A stretch of 64,000 bases of DNA from positions 3,977,501 through 4,041,500 of the forward strand of contig NZ_CP046266.1 in the NCBI RefSeq assembly GCF_009720625.1. Direction: 5' to 3'. Position numbers and translations under genes: made by a program. The DNA comes from Metabacillus sediminilitoris. GTDB taxonomy: Bacteria; Bacillota; Bacilli; Bacillales; Bacillaceae. Numbering within the stretch: the first letter of the stretch is position 1; the number at the start of each line of letters is the position of its first letter. The notes beneath the pieces were generated by a model. That model was not told the DNA's origin and searched no databases. It saw only the letters and a list, made by a program, of their open reading frames with translations. This document shows, in pieces, positions 19,494-29,572 of this stretch.

Positions 19494-20444
19494 ATGTCAA
19501 ATCAAACCAAGCCTGCATATGGCGGGCAAGCTGTTATTGAAGGCGTTATGTTCGGTGGCAAGCATCATTATGTAACAGCTATACGAAGAAATGATCATAC
19601 AATTGATTATTTTCATTTACCAAGGAAAACTCAACCTCTTTTATCAAAGTTAAAAAAGATTCCCTTTTTACGAGGTATCATTGCGATCATCGAAGCAAGT
19701 GCAAATGGCTCAAAACACTTAAACTTTGCAACAGAGCGGTTTGAAGTGAATCCTGAGGATGATGAAAAGATTATCGAAGAAAAAAAGAAGAGTGATTCAA
19801 AACTCACGATGTGGCTCGGCATTGCAGCTGTAGGGGTTATCTCCTTTTTCTTTGGAAAAGTAATTTTCACACTCCTCCCCGTATTCTTAGCTGAATTTAT
19901 GCGTCCGCTTGTACCATCAGATTTTGGGCAAATTCTCATCGAAGGTGCCTTCAAATTATTGTTATTACTAGCATATATATATGCTATATCCTTTACACCT
20001 TTAATCAGACGTGTTTTTCAATACCACGGAGCTGAACATAAAGTCATTAATACGTATGAAAATAACCTAGATCTAACAGTAGAAAATGTTCAAAGCATGT
20101 CAAGATTACATTATAGATGTGGAAGCAGCTTTATTTTATTTACTGTCATTGTTGGTATGTTCATTTATACCCTTGTTCCAACAGATCCATTTTGGCTACG
20201 TATTGTAAACCGCTTAGCATTAATACCAGTAGTACTCGGGATTTCATTTGAAGTATTACAGCTAACGAATAAACTTCGTGATGTCCCAGTATTACGTTTC
20301 TTAGGCTATCCAGGTCTGTGGTTACAATTATTAACAACAAAGGAACCGACAAATGATCAAGTTGAGGTTGCTATTGCAAGCTTTAACGAGCTGATGCGCT
20401 TAGAAAAAGAAACAGAGACAAAAGCTGCAGAACAAATTGTTTAA
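19494..20444 (+). CDS. yqhQ: DUF1385 membrane protein YqhQ
   Basis: The 316-residue protein carries the DUF1385 signatures YGGQAVIEGVMFGGKHHY and YHGAEHKVINTYEN, then MSRLHYRCGSSFILF, with four to five membrane segments between about 100 and 265. The function is unknown; it is widely conserved in Firmicutes. A clear GGTTGG-like ribosome site precedes the ATG. It is followed 44 bp later by yqhP. Confidence 0.92.
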   Translation: MSNQTKPAYGGQAVIEGVMFGGKHHYVTAIRRNDHTIDYFHLPRKTQPLLSKLKKIPFLRGIIAIIEASANGSKHLNFATERFEVNPEDDEKIIEEKKKSDSKLTMWLGIAAVGVISFFFGKVIFTLLPVFLAEFMRPLVPSDFGQILIEGAFKLLLLLAYIYAISFTPLIRRVFQYHGAEHKVINTYENNLDLTVENVQSMSRLHYRCGSSFILFTVIVGMFIYTLVPTDPFWLRIVNRLALIPVVLGISFEVLQLTNKLRDVPVLRFLGYPGLWLQLLTTKEPTNDQVEVAIASFNELMRLEKETETKAAEQIV

Positions 20445-20488
20445 TGTAAGTTTTCATTGATTGGTATCTTTTCTTGGAGGTGTTTTAA

Positions 20489-20869
20489 ATGAATCGTCGT
20501 GTGATGAATGGGATCGTCTTGGCAATTATTTTATTAGGTGCAATTGGACTAATAACAACTTTGGTTACTAATCCAATGTGGCTATTAAAACAAATTGCAA
20601 TATATGCTGCAATTGCTGGAGTTATTTATCTTATCTACCGTCTATTTTTCAAAAAGAAAATGGGTACAGAATATTCTTCTTATGCAAAGGCAGCAAAGAG
20701 ATCCAAAAGACGATTTAACGAGAGAAATAACCGTGTTTCTACTATCAGAAACATTTCACAGGCTAAAAAAGCGACAAAAACCTCTGCTATAAAAAAGAAA
20801 AAACAACCATCACATTTAACGGTGATTGAAGGAAAAAAAGGCAAAAAGAAAAACAGAGCGTTTTTCTAA
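20489..20869 (+). CDS. yqhP: Conserved protein YqhP (SA1362-like)
   Basis: A 126-residue protein with two membrane helices (about residues 8-30 and 34-52) and a highly basic C-terminal half rich in Lys/Arg (ending KKGKKKNRAFF). It has a strong TTGGAGGTG ribosome site. It has no known function. Its stop codon overlaps the end of the convergent yqhO by 4 bp, with no terminator between them. Confidence 0.85.
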   Translation: MNRRVMNGIVLAIILLGAIGLITTLVTNPMWLLKQIAIYAAIAGVIYLIYRLFFKKKMGTEYSSYAKAAKRSKRRFNERNNRVSTIRNISQAKKATKTSAIKKKKQPSHLTVIEGKKGKKKNRAFF

Positions 20870-21753
20870 AGCGTCCAACTCTTTAGAAAATCATTCGTTC
20901 TACTTCTTCCTAGCTCGATAAGGGCTAGTTTTTTTTCTGCTGTTATTTCCATTTCAGTCGAAACGATATGTTCGACAGGAATAAAAATAATATCCTTTTC
21001 GTGCCTGCTTGAGATATGTCTTTCGTCATGTGCATCCTTCATTGTATCAAAAAGGGCGCTAAACATTTCAATCGCATTATTAATCTTCCTTTTCGGTCGT
21101 TCTTGTTCATTATAGCTTAGTTTAATGCCAAGAACTGGCCTTTTTTTTATTGACTTTTTATTTTGATAAAACAACCAAATTGGGAAATTACTAAGTACTC
21201 CACCATCTACAATAATATTCGTACCAGTTGATGATGCTAGTCGAACTGGCTCAAAAAAATATGGTAAGCTGCAACTCATCCGAACAGCTCGTGCTACTGA
21301 AAATGAAGCAGGGTGTATTCCGTATTTAGGAAGGTCATCTGGCAATACGATCATTCGCCCGTTCGTTAAATCTGAGGCAATGACTCTTAAGGAACCGTTT
21401 GGAATATCAGCAAATGTTGATATTCCTTTCTCTCTTAGTTTTGTTAGTAACCATTCCTCCAGCTTAACCCCTTTATATAAACCGAGCTTCCAGTATAAGG
21501 ACATCCATTTTGTGAGAGAGAAAGGTAAAAATGATTTTCTCTCATCTAAAAATTCTTTTAAGTCAACTTCTTCCATCATTTTTAAAATTTCATCCGCTGT
21601 ATAACCAGCAATAATAAATGCTGAAATGATTGAGCCTGCACTCGTTCCAGCTATTCGTTTGAATGTATATCCCTTTTGTTCAATTGCTTGATAAGCACCA
21701 ATCAGAGCAAAGCCTTTGATTCCCCCACCTGAAAACACACCATCGATATACAT
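20866..21753 (-). CDS. yqhO: Patatin-like phospholipase family protein (YqhO)
   Basis: The 295-residue protein has the oxyanion-hole glycine motif GGGIKGFALIGAYQAI, the nucleophile elbow GTSAGSIISAF and the catalytic aspartate in IIVDGGVLSNFPIWLF, so the Ser-Asp dyad of patatin-type acyl hydrolases is intact. The substrate is unknown. It is convergent with yqhP. Confidence 0.92.
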   Translation of the reverse strand: MYIDGVFSGGGIKGFALIGAYQAIEQKGYTFKRIAGTSAGSIISAFIIAGYTADEILKMMEEVDLKEFLDERKSFLPFSLTKWMSLYWKLGLYKGVKLEEWLLTKLREKGISTFADIPNGSLRVIASDLTNGRMIVLPDDLPKYGIHPASFSVARAVRMSCSLPYFFEPVRLASSTGTNIIVDGGVLSNFPIWLFYQNKKSIKKRPVLGIKLSYNEQERPKRKINNAIEMFSALFDTMKDAHDERHISSRHEKDIIFIPVEHIVSTEMEITAEKKLALIELGRSRTNDFLKSWTL

Positions 21754-21896
21754 AACTTTCCTCCTTCCGCCACTCCTCCTTTATAGTGTAAGAGCAAAAG
21801 GAAAAAAATAGACCCATTTCAAAAAAGCAGCAATATAGGACTTAAATAAAGGGTGTTTTCGCAAACTTTGTTGCTATTTACCAAGTAGTGCGTTGT

Positions 21897-22015
21897 GGTT
21901 GATTGCAGCGAGAGGTGCACGATGACCGCGGGGCGGGCGGTGAGCCTCCTCGGCGTAAACGCCTGCATGAGTCTCACCTATCCCGCAGGAGTCTCGCAAT
22001 CTGCTCCAATCAACC
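21897..22015. repeat. GC-rich intergenic repeat element with terminal inverted repeats
   Basis: An island of clearly higher GC than its surroundings, bounded by GGTTGATTG (left) and CAATCAACC (right). It contains segments such as CCGCGGGGCGGGCGG, CCTCCTCGGCG and CCCGCAGGAGTCTCGC. Similar GC-rich repeats occur in many copies between genes of Bacillus-type chromosomes (general knowledge). There is no ORF. It lies between yqhO and mntR. Confidence 0.7.
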
Positions 22016-22065
22016 TTAAATAGTTTTCGTTTTTAAAAGCAATATCTCTTAGAAAATACCTAAAT

Positions 22066-22114
22066 AAAAAATGCCTGCTAAAGTAGATCTTTTTTACTTT
22101 AGCAGGCATTTTTT
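22066..22114 (-). terminator. Terminator after mntR
   Basis: AAAAAATGCCTGCTAAAGTA and its complement TACTTTAGCAGGCATTTTTT flank a short loop, directly after the mntR stop. It can act in both directions. Confidence 0.9.
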
Positions 22115-22115
22115 G

Positions 22116-22538
22116 TTATTGTTCTTCATTCTTTTTTTGGATACTGCGCAATGTATGAACCCTTTGTTCACTTTCTTCAAAGTACTGAACAAGATCACCA
22201 ATACGATCAATGGCATTCCAGCTTAAATGATGCTCAATTCCTTCAACATCATTATAAATTTTATCTTCGTCAACCCCGATAATTTTTAAAAACTGTTCAA
22301 GTAACTCATGACGATAAACAAGTCGCTTCCCAATTTTTTTACCTTTATTGGTTAAAACAAGCCCACGATATTTCTCATAAATTAAGTATTCATCTTTATC
22401 TAATTTTTGTACCATTTTCGTTACTGATGAGGGGTGAACAGCTAATGCTTCTGCAATATCAGAAACACGTGCATATCCTTTATCTTCAATAAGTATGTAT
22501 ATTTGTTCAATATAATCTTCCATGCTTGGTGTTGGCAT
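22116..22538 (-). CDS. mntR: Manganese-responsive repressor MntR
   Basis: DtxR-family regulator of Mn uptake and efflux. The start [14 protein letters not shown] at 22538 has a GGAGG site and puts Asp8 and Glu11, two known Mn ligands, at the right places; His/Glu ligands follow in [16 protein letters not shown] and the VEGIEHHLS segment. The winged helix lies at about 20-70. It has 140 residues. The ORF is open 36 codons further upstream but has no support. Confidence 0.95.
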   Translation of the reverse strand: MPTPSMEDYIEQIYILIEDKGYARVSDIAEALAVHPSSVTKMVQKLDKDEYLIYEKYRGLVLTNKGKKIGKRLVYRHELLEQFLKIIGVDEDKIYNDVEGIEHHLSWNAIDRIGDLVQYFEESEQRVHTLRSIQKKNEEQ

Positions 22539-22753
22539 GAGGTCGCCTCCAAATTGCCGATCTTTTTTTACCGAAATCATGTCAATTTTACATGAGATTG
22601 TCCCGTAATACAAGGTTTTGAAATCAGTTAGGACTTTTCGAATCATTCATTAGGTAAGAATGTTCCGTTGCGTCTTTTGAAAAAATGCAAGCAATTGTTA
22701 TGATGTTCGGTACTCACCTTCCATTTATGTGTAAAGGAAAACATGTCATTTAC

Positions 22754-22788
22754 GAAAAAAAGAGTCTGACAATGTCAGACCCTTTTAG
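22754..22788 (-). terminator. Terminator after nrdJ
   Basis: GGGTCTGAC, ATT and GTCAGACTC with a T tract on the minus strand, about 10 bp past the nrdJ stop. Confidence 0.88.
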
Positions 22789-22796
22789 AAGACTTT

Positions 22797-25355
22797 TTAT
22801 AGTCCACACTTAAGCTGTGCACCACAACTAGTGCACGTATTACAGCCGCCAAGATCTTCTACAGTACCTTCACGACAAACTGGACATGTATTTCCTACTT
22901 CATTTCCAATTGTGACATTTGTTGAACGAAGATCGTTAATAGTATCAACAAGAACAACTTTTCCTTTTTCTTGATTCACTTCTTCTTCTGTTTCCTCAAA
23001 TGTGTTTTCTTCAGCTTTTAATGTCAGAACTTGTGAATCACGACTTCCGTCAACATAGACAGTACCACCTTTGGCACCACCTTTATATAAACGTTCATAC
23101 ACTTTTTCAACTTGTTCTACAGTATAGCCTTTTGGAGCATTAACTGTTTTACTAATTGAGCTGTCAATCCAACGCTGGATGACACATTGGACATCAGCAT
23201 GTGCTTCTGGAGCTAATTCCATCGCTGATACAAACCATGAAGGAAGGTTATTAGGATCAGCTTCTGGGTGTTGATCTAAATATTCTTGAACAATATCAGC
23301 TTTTACCTCAATGAATTTCCCTAATCTGCCACTGCGGAAGTAAGAGAATGAGAAGTATGGTTCAAGGCCAGTTGAAACGCCGACCATTGTCCCAGTAGAT
23401 CCCGTAGGAGCAACAGTTAGTAAATGTGAATTTCGGATTCCGTATTCTTTTACACCCTCTAAAATATCAGCAGGCATCTTACTCATATAGCCAGTTTGTG
23501 CAAATGCTTCGCGAAGACGATTCGTATCAGCTTCACTTTCACCAACTAAGAAAGGAAAGCTTCCTTTTTCTTTTGCTAATTCAATTGATGCACGGTAAGC
23601 TGTTGTTGCGATTGTTTCAAATACTTTATCAACAAGCTCATTTCCTTTTTCTGAACCATATTCTGTTTCACAGTAAATGAGGAGGTCATGCAGACCCATT
23701 ACACCCAAACCGACGCGGCGTTCACCAAGTGCCTGCTTTTTATTTTCTGCTAAGAAGTATGGAGTTGCATCGATTACGTTGTCCTGCATTCTAACACCGA
23801 CTTCAACCGTTTTTCTTAGCTTTTCGAAGTCTACTGTTTTTGATTCTTTGTTAGCCATTTCAGCTAAATTCACTGCAGCAAGGTTACATACAGAGAATGG
23901 TGCTAGAGGCTGTTCTCCACATGGATTTGTCGCAACAACTTGTTGACCATATGCTTTAGCATTTGTCATATCGTTCGCGTTATCAATAAAGAAAATACCT
24001 GGTTCTGCTGAATATGTCGCACAAATATTAATGAGATTCCAAAGTTCTTTTGCTTTGATTTTACGATATGTTCTAACTTTATTACCTTGTTTTTCCCATT
24101 CACGTACATCGCCGACTTTATGCCAGTTCTCATTGTAGGCTTTCATCTGTTGTTCATTATAGCCTTCAACATCTGGGAATCTTAAATCATAATCAGCGTC
24201 ATTTTCAACTGCTTCCATAAAATCTTTCGTTAATGTAATGGAGATGTTTGCTCCTGTTAAAAACTCAGAGTTATGGACACTGTAAGTTCCGCCTGTTCGC
24301 AGCTTCAATTCAGCATCTTTAATCACTTTTTCACTAAAGCCACCTGTTCCAGGAATGTGCTTATAGTTTACAATCCCTTGATACATATCAATTTCCTGCT
24401 GTGATAGCGGCTTAAATTTCAATTTATCTTGAGCGTATTTTTTAATCGATTCATCGTTTGTGTTTTCGATTAAATAACGTAAAATTCTTGGATTTTGCAT
24501 TTTTGAGATGATGAATTCAATGATGTCAGGATGCCAGTCCGCTAGCATGATCATTTGTGCGCCTCTTCGTGATCCACCTTGCTCAACAAGATGTGTAAGT
24601 TTCGCAATATCATCTAACCATGATACAGATCCTGATGATTTCCCATTTACGCCGCGTGCTAATGTGTTACGTGGACGTAAAGTTGAACCATTTGTTCCAA
24701 CACCGCCACCACGACTCATGATTTCCATGACCTGCTTACGGTGCTCAGAAATGCCTTCACGTGAATCTTGTACAAATGGCATAACATAGCAATTAAAATA
24801 TGTTACATCTGTCCCAGCACCTGCTCCATATAAGACACGTCCTGCTGGAATAAAGTTTAAATGAACGAGTTCTTGATAAAACTTCTCGAACCATTCTTTA
24901 CGTTTCTCTTCCGTTTTTTCAACCGATGCTAATCCCGTTGCATTACGTTTTGCAATTTGTTCGTAAAAGATTTCAAGCGGTTTTTCAATGACGTCTAATG
25001 AGCGTTTCACCGTACCTGTTTCTACTTCTTCAGGTTTATCCAAAGAATGACGATACTCTTCGTCTACAAGTACACTTGCTGTCTTAGCCTCCCAGTCAAT
25101 TTCTTTAATATAACCAAGACCACGCGCAGGAAACTTAGGATCCTCTTTTATTGTCAGGACAACAAAGTCTCCTTCAGATAAGGTGATTTTCTCCGTATCC
25201 TTAAACGTATAACGATCAAGCATAACAAGTCTTGATACACCCTTATGTGTTAATTTCATATCCTCTGTAATTGGATGAACTTGTGGGAATGCTTTAATAT
25301 CTTTATTGAGTTTCTCCACGTTTACGCTCATTTTTTGCTCAGTACCAACAGTCAT
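22797..25355 (-). CDS. nrdJ: Class II (adenosylcobalamin-dependent) ribonucleotide reductase
   Basis: NrdJ reduces ribonucleotides with AdoCbl as radical source and works with or without oxygen. Seen in the 852 residues: YFNCYVMPFVQDSREGI, SRGGGVGTNGSTLRPRN, the NPCGEQPLAPFSVCNLA active-site loop, and APTGSTGTMVGVSTGLEP. The C-terminus has CPVCREGTVEDLGGC, then CTSCGAQLKCGL: a zinc ribbon plus redox cysteines. I use the ATG at 25355 (GGAG site), not the ORF start at 25409. Two NrdR-like boxes lie upstream. Confidence 0.95.
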   Translation of the reverse strand: MTVGTEQKMSVNVEKLNKDIKAFPQVHPITEDMKLTHKGVSRLVMLDRYTFKDTEKITLSEGDFVVLTIKEDPKFPARGLGYIKEIDWEAKTASVLVDEEYRHSLDKPEEVETGTVKRSLDVIEKPLEIFYEQIAKRNATGLASVEKTEEKRKEWFEKFYQELVHLNFIPAGRVLYGAGAGTDVTYFNCYVMPFVQDSREGISEHRKQVMEIMSRGGGVGTNGSTLRPRNTLARGVNGKSSGSVSWLDDIAKLTHLVEQGGSRRGAQMIMLADWHPDIIEFIISKMQNPRILRYLIENTNDESIKKYAQDKLKFKPLSQQEIDMYQGIVNYKHIPGTGGFSEKVIKDAELKLRTGGTYSVHNSEFLTGANISITLTKDFMEAVENDADYDLRFPDVEGYNEQQMKAYNENWHKVGDVREWEKQGNKVRTYRKIKAKELWNLINICATYSAEPGIFFIDNANDMTNAKAYGQQVVATNPCGEQPLAPFSVCNLAAVNLAEMANKESKTVDFEKLRKTVEVGVRMQDNVIDATPYFLAENKKQALGERRVGLGVMGLHDLLIYCETEYGSEKGNELVDKVFETIATTAYRASIELAKEKGSFPFLVGESEADTNRLREAFAQTGYMSKMPADILEGVKEYGIRNSHLLTVAPTGSTGTMVGVSTGLEPYFSFSYFRSGRLGKFIEVKADIVQEYLDQHPEADPNNLPSWFVSAMELAPEAHADVQCVIQRWIDSSISKTVNAPKGYTVEQVEKVYERLYKGGAKGGTVYVDGSRDSQVLTLKAEENTFEETEEEVNQEKGKVVLVDTINDLRSTNVTIGNEVGNTCPVCREGTVEDLGGCNTCTSCGAQLKCGL

Positions 25356-25422
25356 TGTCACAACTCCTCTATCTATCTCTCTATTAAATGTTCTGATTAA
25401 ACTTACCATATCTCACAGAACA

Positions 25423-25471
25423 ATTCAATATATAGTGTCTAGGTTTTATTATATAATACTACATATAGTTT
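25423..25471 (-). promoter_or_regulatory. Tandem NrdR-like boxes upstream of nrdJ
   Basis: Two related 16-mers, ATTCAATATATAGTGT (25423-25438) and ATACTACATATAGTTT (25456-25471), are 33 bp apart, about three helix turns. They resemble the NrdR palindrome ACACWATATATWGTGT. A TTGACC hexamer lies just upstream on the minus strand, so the boxes overlap the likely promoter. NrdR binding in pairs on nrd promoters is established; use here is inferred. Confidence 0.65.
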
Positions 25472-25731
25472 TTAGGTCAACATTTTACCAATTTGTCAAA
25501 TCAATAACTTACTAAAAAAGACAGAAAAGATGAGGTTTAATAGGATTTATTCAAAAAAATGAGGAATTTTGAAGAATTTTGTCACTTGCGCAATTTCATT
25601 TGTGATCTTTTGTTGATTTATTAAGGTTCTCAATATTTTTGTCGAAATTCCCCCAAAAAAATTCATCCTTTTTTTGCACGCATGATGAAGAAGACGCATC
25701 CCTTAGATTACGTCTTCTTACTTATCCTATT
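25472..25731. other. Intergenic region between lipM and nrdJ
   Basis: AT-rich. It holds a hairpin at about 25685-25719 (AAGAAGACG / CGTCTTCTT) just past lipM that lacks an immediate T tract, so it is only a weak terminator candidate. No ORF is convincing. Confidence 0.4.
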
Positions 25732-26568
25732 TTACCTTTTAAAATTCCACTCATCACTTTCATACTTCTCTTTAGCAATTTTCTCAACGAATTCAAGCTC
25801 TTCAGGTGTTAACTCATATGACTCTAATTCAATATTTAAGCCTTTCTCAAAACCTTCTTTAAAAGCCTTTTTCGCTTCATCTATCGTAACTGGTTTTTCG
25901 CGAAGCATATTAGTTGCAACTGCTTTATTTTTAAAGGCACGCTGCATTCGTTCTCGCACCCTGTCACTGGAATAATGAAATAAATCAAACAACATATCCT
26001 CATCAAGGTCAAGCAAGATAGATCCATGCTGCAAAATAACACCTTTTTGACGTGTCTGTGCACTGCCAGCAACTTTTCTTCCCTCTACAACAAGCTCATA
26101 CCATGAAGGTGCATCAAAGCAAACCGCAGAACGAGGTGATTTTAATCCTTGCTTTTCCTCATCTGTCCTTGGAATCGCAAAATACGCATCAAGTCCTAAA
26201 TTTTTAAATCCCTCTAAAATCCCTTCAGATATCACTCGGTATGCTTCAGTGACCGTTTTAGGCATGTCAGGATGCTCTTCTGATACGATTACACTATATG
26301 TAAGTTCGTTATCATGAAGGACTCCACGTCCACCTGTTGGTCTTCTTACAAAGCCTAGTCCATACTTTTTTACTGCTTCTAGATTAATTTCTTTTTCCGC
26401 TTTTTGAAAATAACCGATTGAGAGTGTTGCAGGATTCCAGCCATAAAATCTAATGGTCGGTGGAATCTCCCCTTTACTATGCCATTCTAATAACGCTTCA
26501 TCCAGAGCCATATTAAAGGCTGGTGAACAATTACCTGAATCAATATAACGCCAAACTTCTTTCGTCAT
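25732..26568 (-). CDS. lipM: Octanoyl-[GcvH]:protein/ACP octanoyltransferase LipM
   Basis: LipM moves octanoyl from ACP to GcvH, the first step of lipoate assembly in Bacillus. The 278-residue protein has [35 protein letters not shown] and the catalytic cysteine in [16 protein letters not shown], then [20 protein letters not shown]. It fits with the gcv genes located 2-5 kb away, since GcvH is its acceptor. Confidence 0.94.
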   Translation of the reverse strand: MTKEVWRYIDSGNCSPAFNMALDEALLEWHSKGEIPPTIRFYGWNPATLSIGYFQKAEKEINLEAVKKYGLGFVRRPTGGRGVLHDNELTYSVIVSEEHPDMPKTVTEAYRVISEGILEGFKNLGLDAYFAIPRTDEEKQGLKSPRSAVCFDAPSWYELVVEGRKVAGSAQTRQKGVILQHGSILLDLDEDMLFDLFHYSSDRVRERMQRAFKNKAVATNMLREKPVTIDEAKKAFKEGFEKGLNIELESYELTPEELEFVEKIAKEKYESDEWNFKR

Positions 26569-26753
26569 TTAGTAACCCTTCTTTATAAAGATTTTCACTC
26601 TTGTAAGTCTAGCAGAAGTTTGCTTAGATGAAAATAATCTTGCATATTATCTAATGACATTTAAGACAAGCTCTTATATAATAATATAGGTCTACAATAG
26701 CGTTCATTTGATCAATCAATCAAGAATTACAACATAAAAAGGGGTCGAGCACT

Positions 26754-27140
26754 TTGACATCATCAACTTGGTTTTTAATCATTTTAGCCGCAGCGCTAAT
26801 TAGTTACTCTGCATTTACTTTTTTCTATCAAAGAAAAATAATGAAACATTTAACAGAAGAAGAATTTCGCGGTGGTTATCGCAAAGCACAGCTTATTGAT
26901 GTACGTGAACCAAACGAATTTGAAGGCGGGCATATTTTAGGGGCAAGAAACATTCCATTATCACAGCTACGTCAACGCTATAAAGAAATCCGTTCAGACC
27001 AGCCAGTATACTTATACTGCCAAAACACAGTACGCAGCGGCCGTGCAGCTCAAATGCTAAAACGGAAAGGTTATGGAGATTTAAACTGTCTAAAAGGCGG
27101 CTTTAAAGGCTGGACAGGGAAAATCAAGAAGAAAAACTAA
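26754..27140 (+). CDS. yqhL: Rhodanese-domain membrane-anchored protein YqhL
   Basis: A 128-residue protein with one N-terminal membrane helix (about residues 5-24) and a single rhodanese domain: LIDVREPNEFEGGHILGARN and the active-site loop YLYCQNTVRSGRAAQML with Cys as sulfur carrier. It has a TTG start after GGGG. It is divergent from lipM. The sulfur acceptor is unknown. Confidence 0.9.
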   Translation: MTSSTWFLIILAAALISYSAFTFFYQRKIMKHLTEEEFRGGYRKAQLIDVREPNEFEGGHILGARNIPLSQLRQRYKEIRSDQPVYLYCQNTVRSGRAAQMLKRKGYGDLNCLKGGFKGWTGKIKKKN

Positions 27141-27145
27141 AGATT

Positions 27146-27189
27146 AAGGTCACACCCTATTCTTTACATTCGGATGTGACCTTATTTTT
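27146..27189 (+). terminator. Terminator after yqhL
   Basis: AAGGTCACACCC and GGATGTGACCTT pair and are followed by ATTTTTG. Confidence 0.85.
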
Positions 27190-27199
27190 GTTTAATTAA

Positions 27200-27931
27200 T
27201 TATTTTGCGAATCCGATCATTTGTTTAATAAAAGAGAATCCAGATCTCTGTTCGAGTTTAATACGTTCTTGTCTGTCTTGATGCTGTTTAACAAAAGCTA
27301 AGAAACGTTCCTCTCTATCATCTGTTTGTCTTTTAATAAACTCCCGTTCACGATGAATTTCTCTTTTAAGGACTTTTCGTTCTGTTTCAATTTCCTCTTT
27401 ATACATTTCACGTTCTGCTTCAGAATGAACGGATAAATTAGAGATCATTTCTTGAACATCTGCAAATTCAATTCTTGCTACCTCAGTTTGCAATTTAGCT
27501 GTTTCATTGATTTGATGACTGACAGAGAATACAACATTTTGTTCGATTTCCTTTAAGCGTGCATCAATCTTTAACATCTTCTGAACATCTGATGATTCAA
27601 TAAATGCAGTAATTTTTGAGAGGGATTCTTTGATATCTTTCACTTCATTTTCGACTATAGCGGTTTTCACATTCGTTCTTTCTACAGTTTGATTCTGCAA
27701 GAGCTGCTTAATCGTTTGTACATCCATATTGCTGTCCTTAAACGACTTAATCTTTCTTAGTGTTTCAATATTTTTTGATGTAAGTAAACGTGTGTTGTTT
27801 TTCTCATCTCTTTTTATAGAAAGGAATTCAGGAAATTCATTTTCCCATTCTTTCAAAAGATACGTTTTTTCTCCAATTAAGGATGCTGCCTTTGATATTG
27901 TTACATATTTGATCGCCAATCTATCCACCAA
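27200..27931 (-). CDS. MerR-type HTH plus coiled-coil protein (RacA-like, DUF3967 type)
   Basis: The 243-residue protein has an N-terminal MerR-like winged helix (YVTISKAASLIGEKTYLLKE with KNIETLRKIKSFKDSNMDVQ) followed by a long Glu/Arg/Lys-rich coiled coil (about 100-230). This is the architecture of RacA, which anchors the chromosome to the pole, and of DUF3967 proteins. I cannot tell which; it may be a plain DNA-binding structural protein. It is a monocistronic unit between yqhL and the gcv genes. Confidence 0.7.
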   Translation of the reverse strand: MVDRLAIKYVTISKAASLIGEKTYLLKEWENEFPEFLSIKRDEKNNTRLLTSKNIETLRKIKSFKDSNMDVQTIKQLLQNQTVERTNVKTAIVENEVKDIKESLSKITAFIESSDVQKMLKIDARLKEIEQNVVFSVSHQINETAKLQTEVARIEFADVQEMISNLSVHSEAEREMYKEEIETERKVLKREIHREREFIKRQTDDREERFLAFVKQHQDRQERIKLEQRSGFSFIKQMIGFAK

Positions 27932-28057
27932 CCTTCTTTTTATTTTTTCTTATTTTATTTATTCTTCATAGGTTGGACTGTTTTCCTCCTAGTCGACAAA
28001 GCTTCTAAAAACTAGTCATAATGTTTGTGTTTCCTTTGCAATTCGGCAAAGAAACAC

Positions 28058-28106
28058 AAAAAAACTGACTTATTGTAAGGTTCTCCCTACATAAGTCAGT
28101 TTTTCA
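28058..28106 (-). terminator. Terminator of the gcvT-gcvPA-gcvPB operon
   Basis: AAAACTGACTTAT and ATAAGTCAGTTTTT form a strong stem with a 17-nt loop directly past the gcvPB stop. Confidence 0.9.
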
Positions 28107-28108
28107 AT

Positions 28109-29572
28109 TTATTTTTGATATCTTAATATTGGTTTTCTAGCAGCTGTTGTTTCGTCAAGACGTTTTACAACCGTTGTATGTGGTGCTTCTTGAACGACTT
28201 CAGGTGTTTCTTCCGCTTCTTTCGCAATTTGGATCATTGCGTCGATAAAGGAATCAAGTGTTTCTTTCGACTCTGTCTCTGTTGGTTCAATCATAATACA
28301 TTCTTCAACATTTAGAGGAAAATAAATTGTTGGCGGATGATAGCCGAAATCTAGTAAACGTTTAGCGATATCAAGTGTACGAACACCAAGTTTCTTTTGA
28401 CGTTTACCTGATAACACAAATTCATGCTTACAATGCTGATTAAATGGCAGATCATAAAACGGCTGCAGTCTGCGCATCATGTAGTTCGCATTTAAAACAG
28501 CATACTCGGTTACAGCTTTTAACCCGTCAGGACCCATTGTCCGAATATACGTATAGGCACGCACATTAATGCCAAAATTTCCGTAAAATGGCTTCACACG
28601 ACCAATCGACTGTGGTCGATTGTAATCAAATTGATAGCCTTCTTCTGTTTTCACGAGTACAGGTTTTGGTAAATATGGAATAAGGTCTGCTTTAACACCA
28701 ACAGGACCCGAACCTGGACCACCACCGCCATGTGGACCTGTAAATGTTTTATGAAGGTTAAGATGGACAACATCAAAACCCATATCTCCCGGTCGAGCTT
28801 TGCTTAGTACTGCGTTAAGGTTCGCACCATCATAATATAACTTCCCACCTGCATCGTGGACAATTTTTGCCATTTCCAAAATATTTGCTTCAAACAAACC
28901 AAGTGTGTTTGGATTTGTTAGCATTAAGGCTGCTGTATCTTCCCCCACAACACGTTTTAAATCTTCTAAATCTACTAGACCATTTTCATCTGATTTTACT
29001 GTAATTGTTTCAAAGCCTGCTACTGTTGCAGAAGCCGGATTCGTACCATGTGCTGAATCAGGAACAATAACTTTTGTTCGTTTCGTATCGTTATTTGCTT
29101 CATGATACGCACGAATCATCATTAAGCCTGTCCACTCACCATGTGCTCCTGCAGCAGGTTGAAGAGTCACTTCGTCCATGCCAGTGATTTCTTTTAAATG
29201 CTGCTGAAGATCGAATAATAATCCCATAGCACCTTGAACTGTTTCTTCCTCTTGTAATGGATGAATATGTGCAAAACCAGCCAAACGAGCAACATTTTCA
29301 TTTATTTTAGGATTGTACTTCATCGTACAAGAACCTAATGGATAAAAACCAGAGTCAACTCCGTGATTACGTTTTGATAAAGCCGTATAATGTCTCATTA
29401 TATCTAGCTCTGAAACCTCAGGTAACTCCGCTTCAAACTTGCGAATATAATCAGAAGGAATCAGTTCGTCTAATGAGAGTGCTTCAACTTCAAGCTCTGG
29501 TAAGCTATACCCTACACGGCCTGGTTTACTTATTTCAAATATTAATGCTTGATCTTGATTACTCATTGCCAT
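28109..29572 (-). CDS. gcvPB: Glycine dehydrogenase (decarboxylating) subunit 2
   Basis: P-protein beta chain of the glycine cleavage system: PLP-dependent decarboxylation of glycine with transfer of aminomethyl to GcvH. The 487-residue protein contains the PLP lysine in [20 protein letters not shown] and the motif [16 protein letters not shown]. It overlaps gcvPA by 14 bp, so the two subunits are translationally coupled. An ATG two codons downstream is an alternative start. Confidence 0.97.
   Translation of the reverse strand: MAMSNQDQALIFEISKPGRVGYSLPELEVEALSLDELIPSDYIRKFEAELPEVSELDIMRHYTALSKRNHGVDSGFYPLGSCTMKYNPKINENVARLAGFAHIHPLQEEETVQGAMGLLFDLQQHLKEITGMDEVTLQPAAGAHGEWTGLMMIRAYHEANNDTKRTKVIVPDSAHGTNPASATVAGFETITVKSDENGLVDLEDLKRVVGEDTAALMLTNPNTLGLFEANILEMAKIVHDAGGKLYYDGANLNAVLSKARPGDMGFDVVHLNLHKTFTGPHGGGGPGSGPVGVKADLIPYLPKPVLVKTEEGYQFDYNRPQSIGRVKPFYGNFGINVRAYTYIRTMGPDGLKAVTEYAVLNANYMMRRLQPFYDLPFNQHCKHEFVLSGKRQKKLGVRTLDIAKRLLDFGYHPPTIYFPLNVEECIMIEPTETESKETLDSFIDAMIQIAKEAEETPEVVQEAPHTTVVKRLDETTAARKPILRYQK

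Noticed and set aside
25637..25647. TTTGTCGAAAT, an exact Spo0A-type box between nrdJ and lipM
   Set aside because: Several such 7-mers are expected by chance in 64 kb and neither neighbour is a known Spo0A target.
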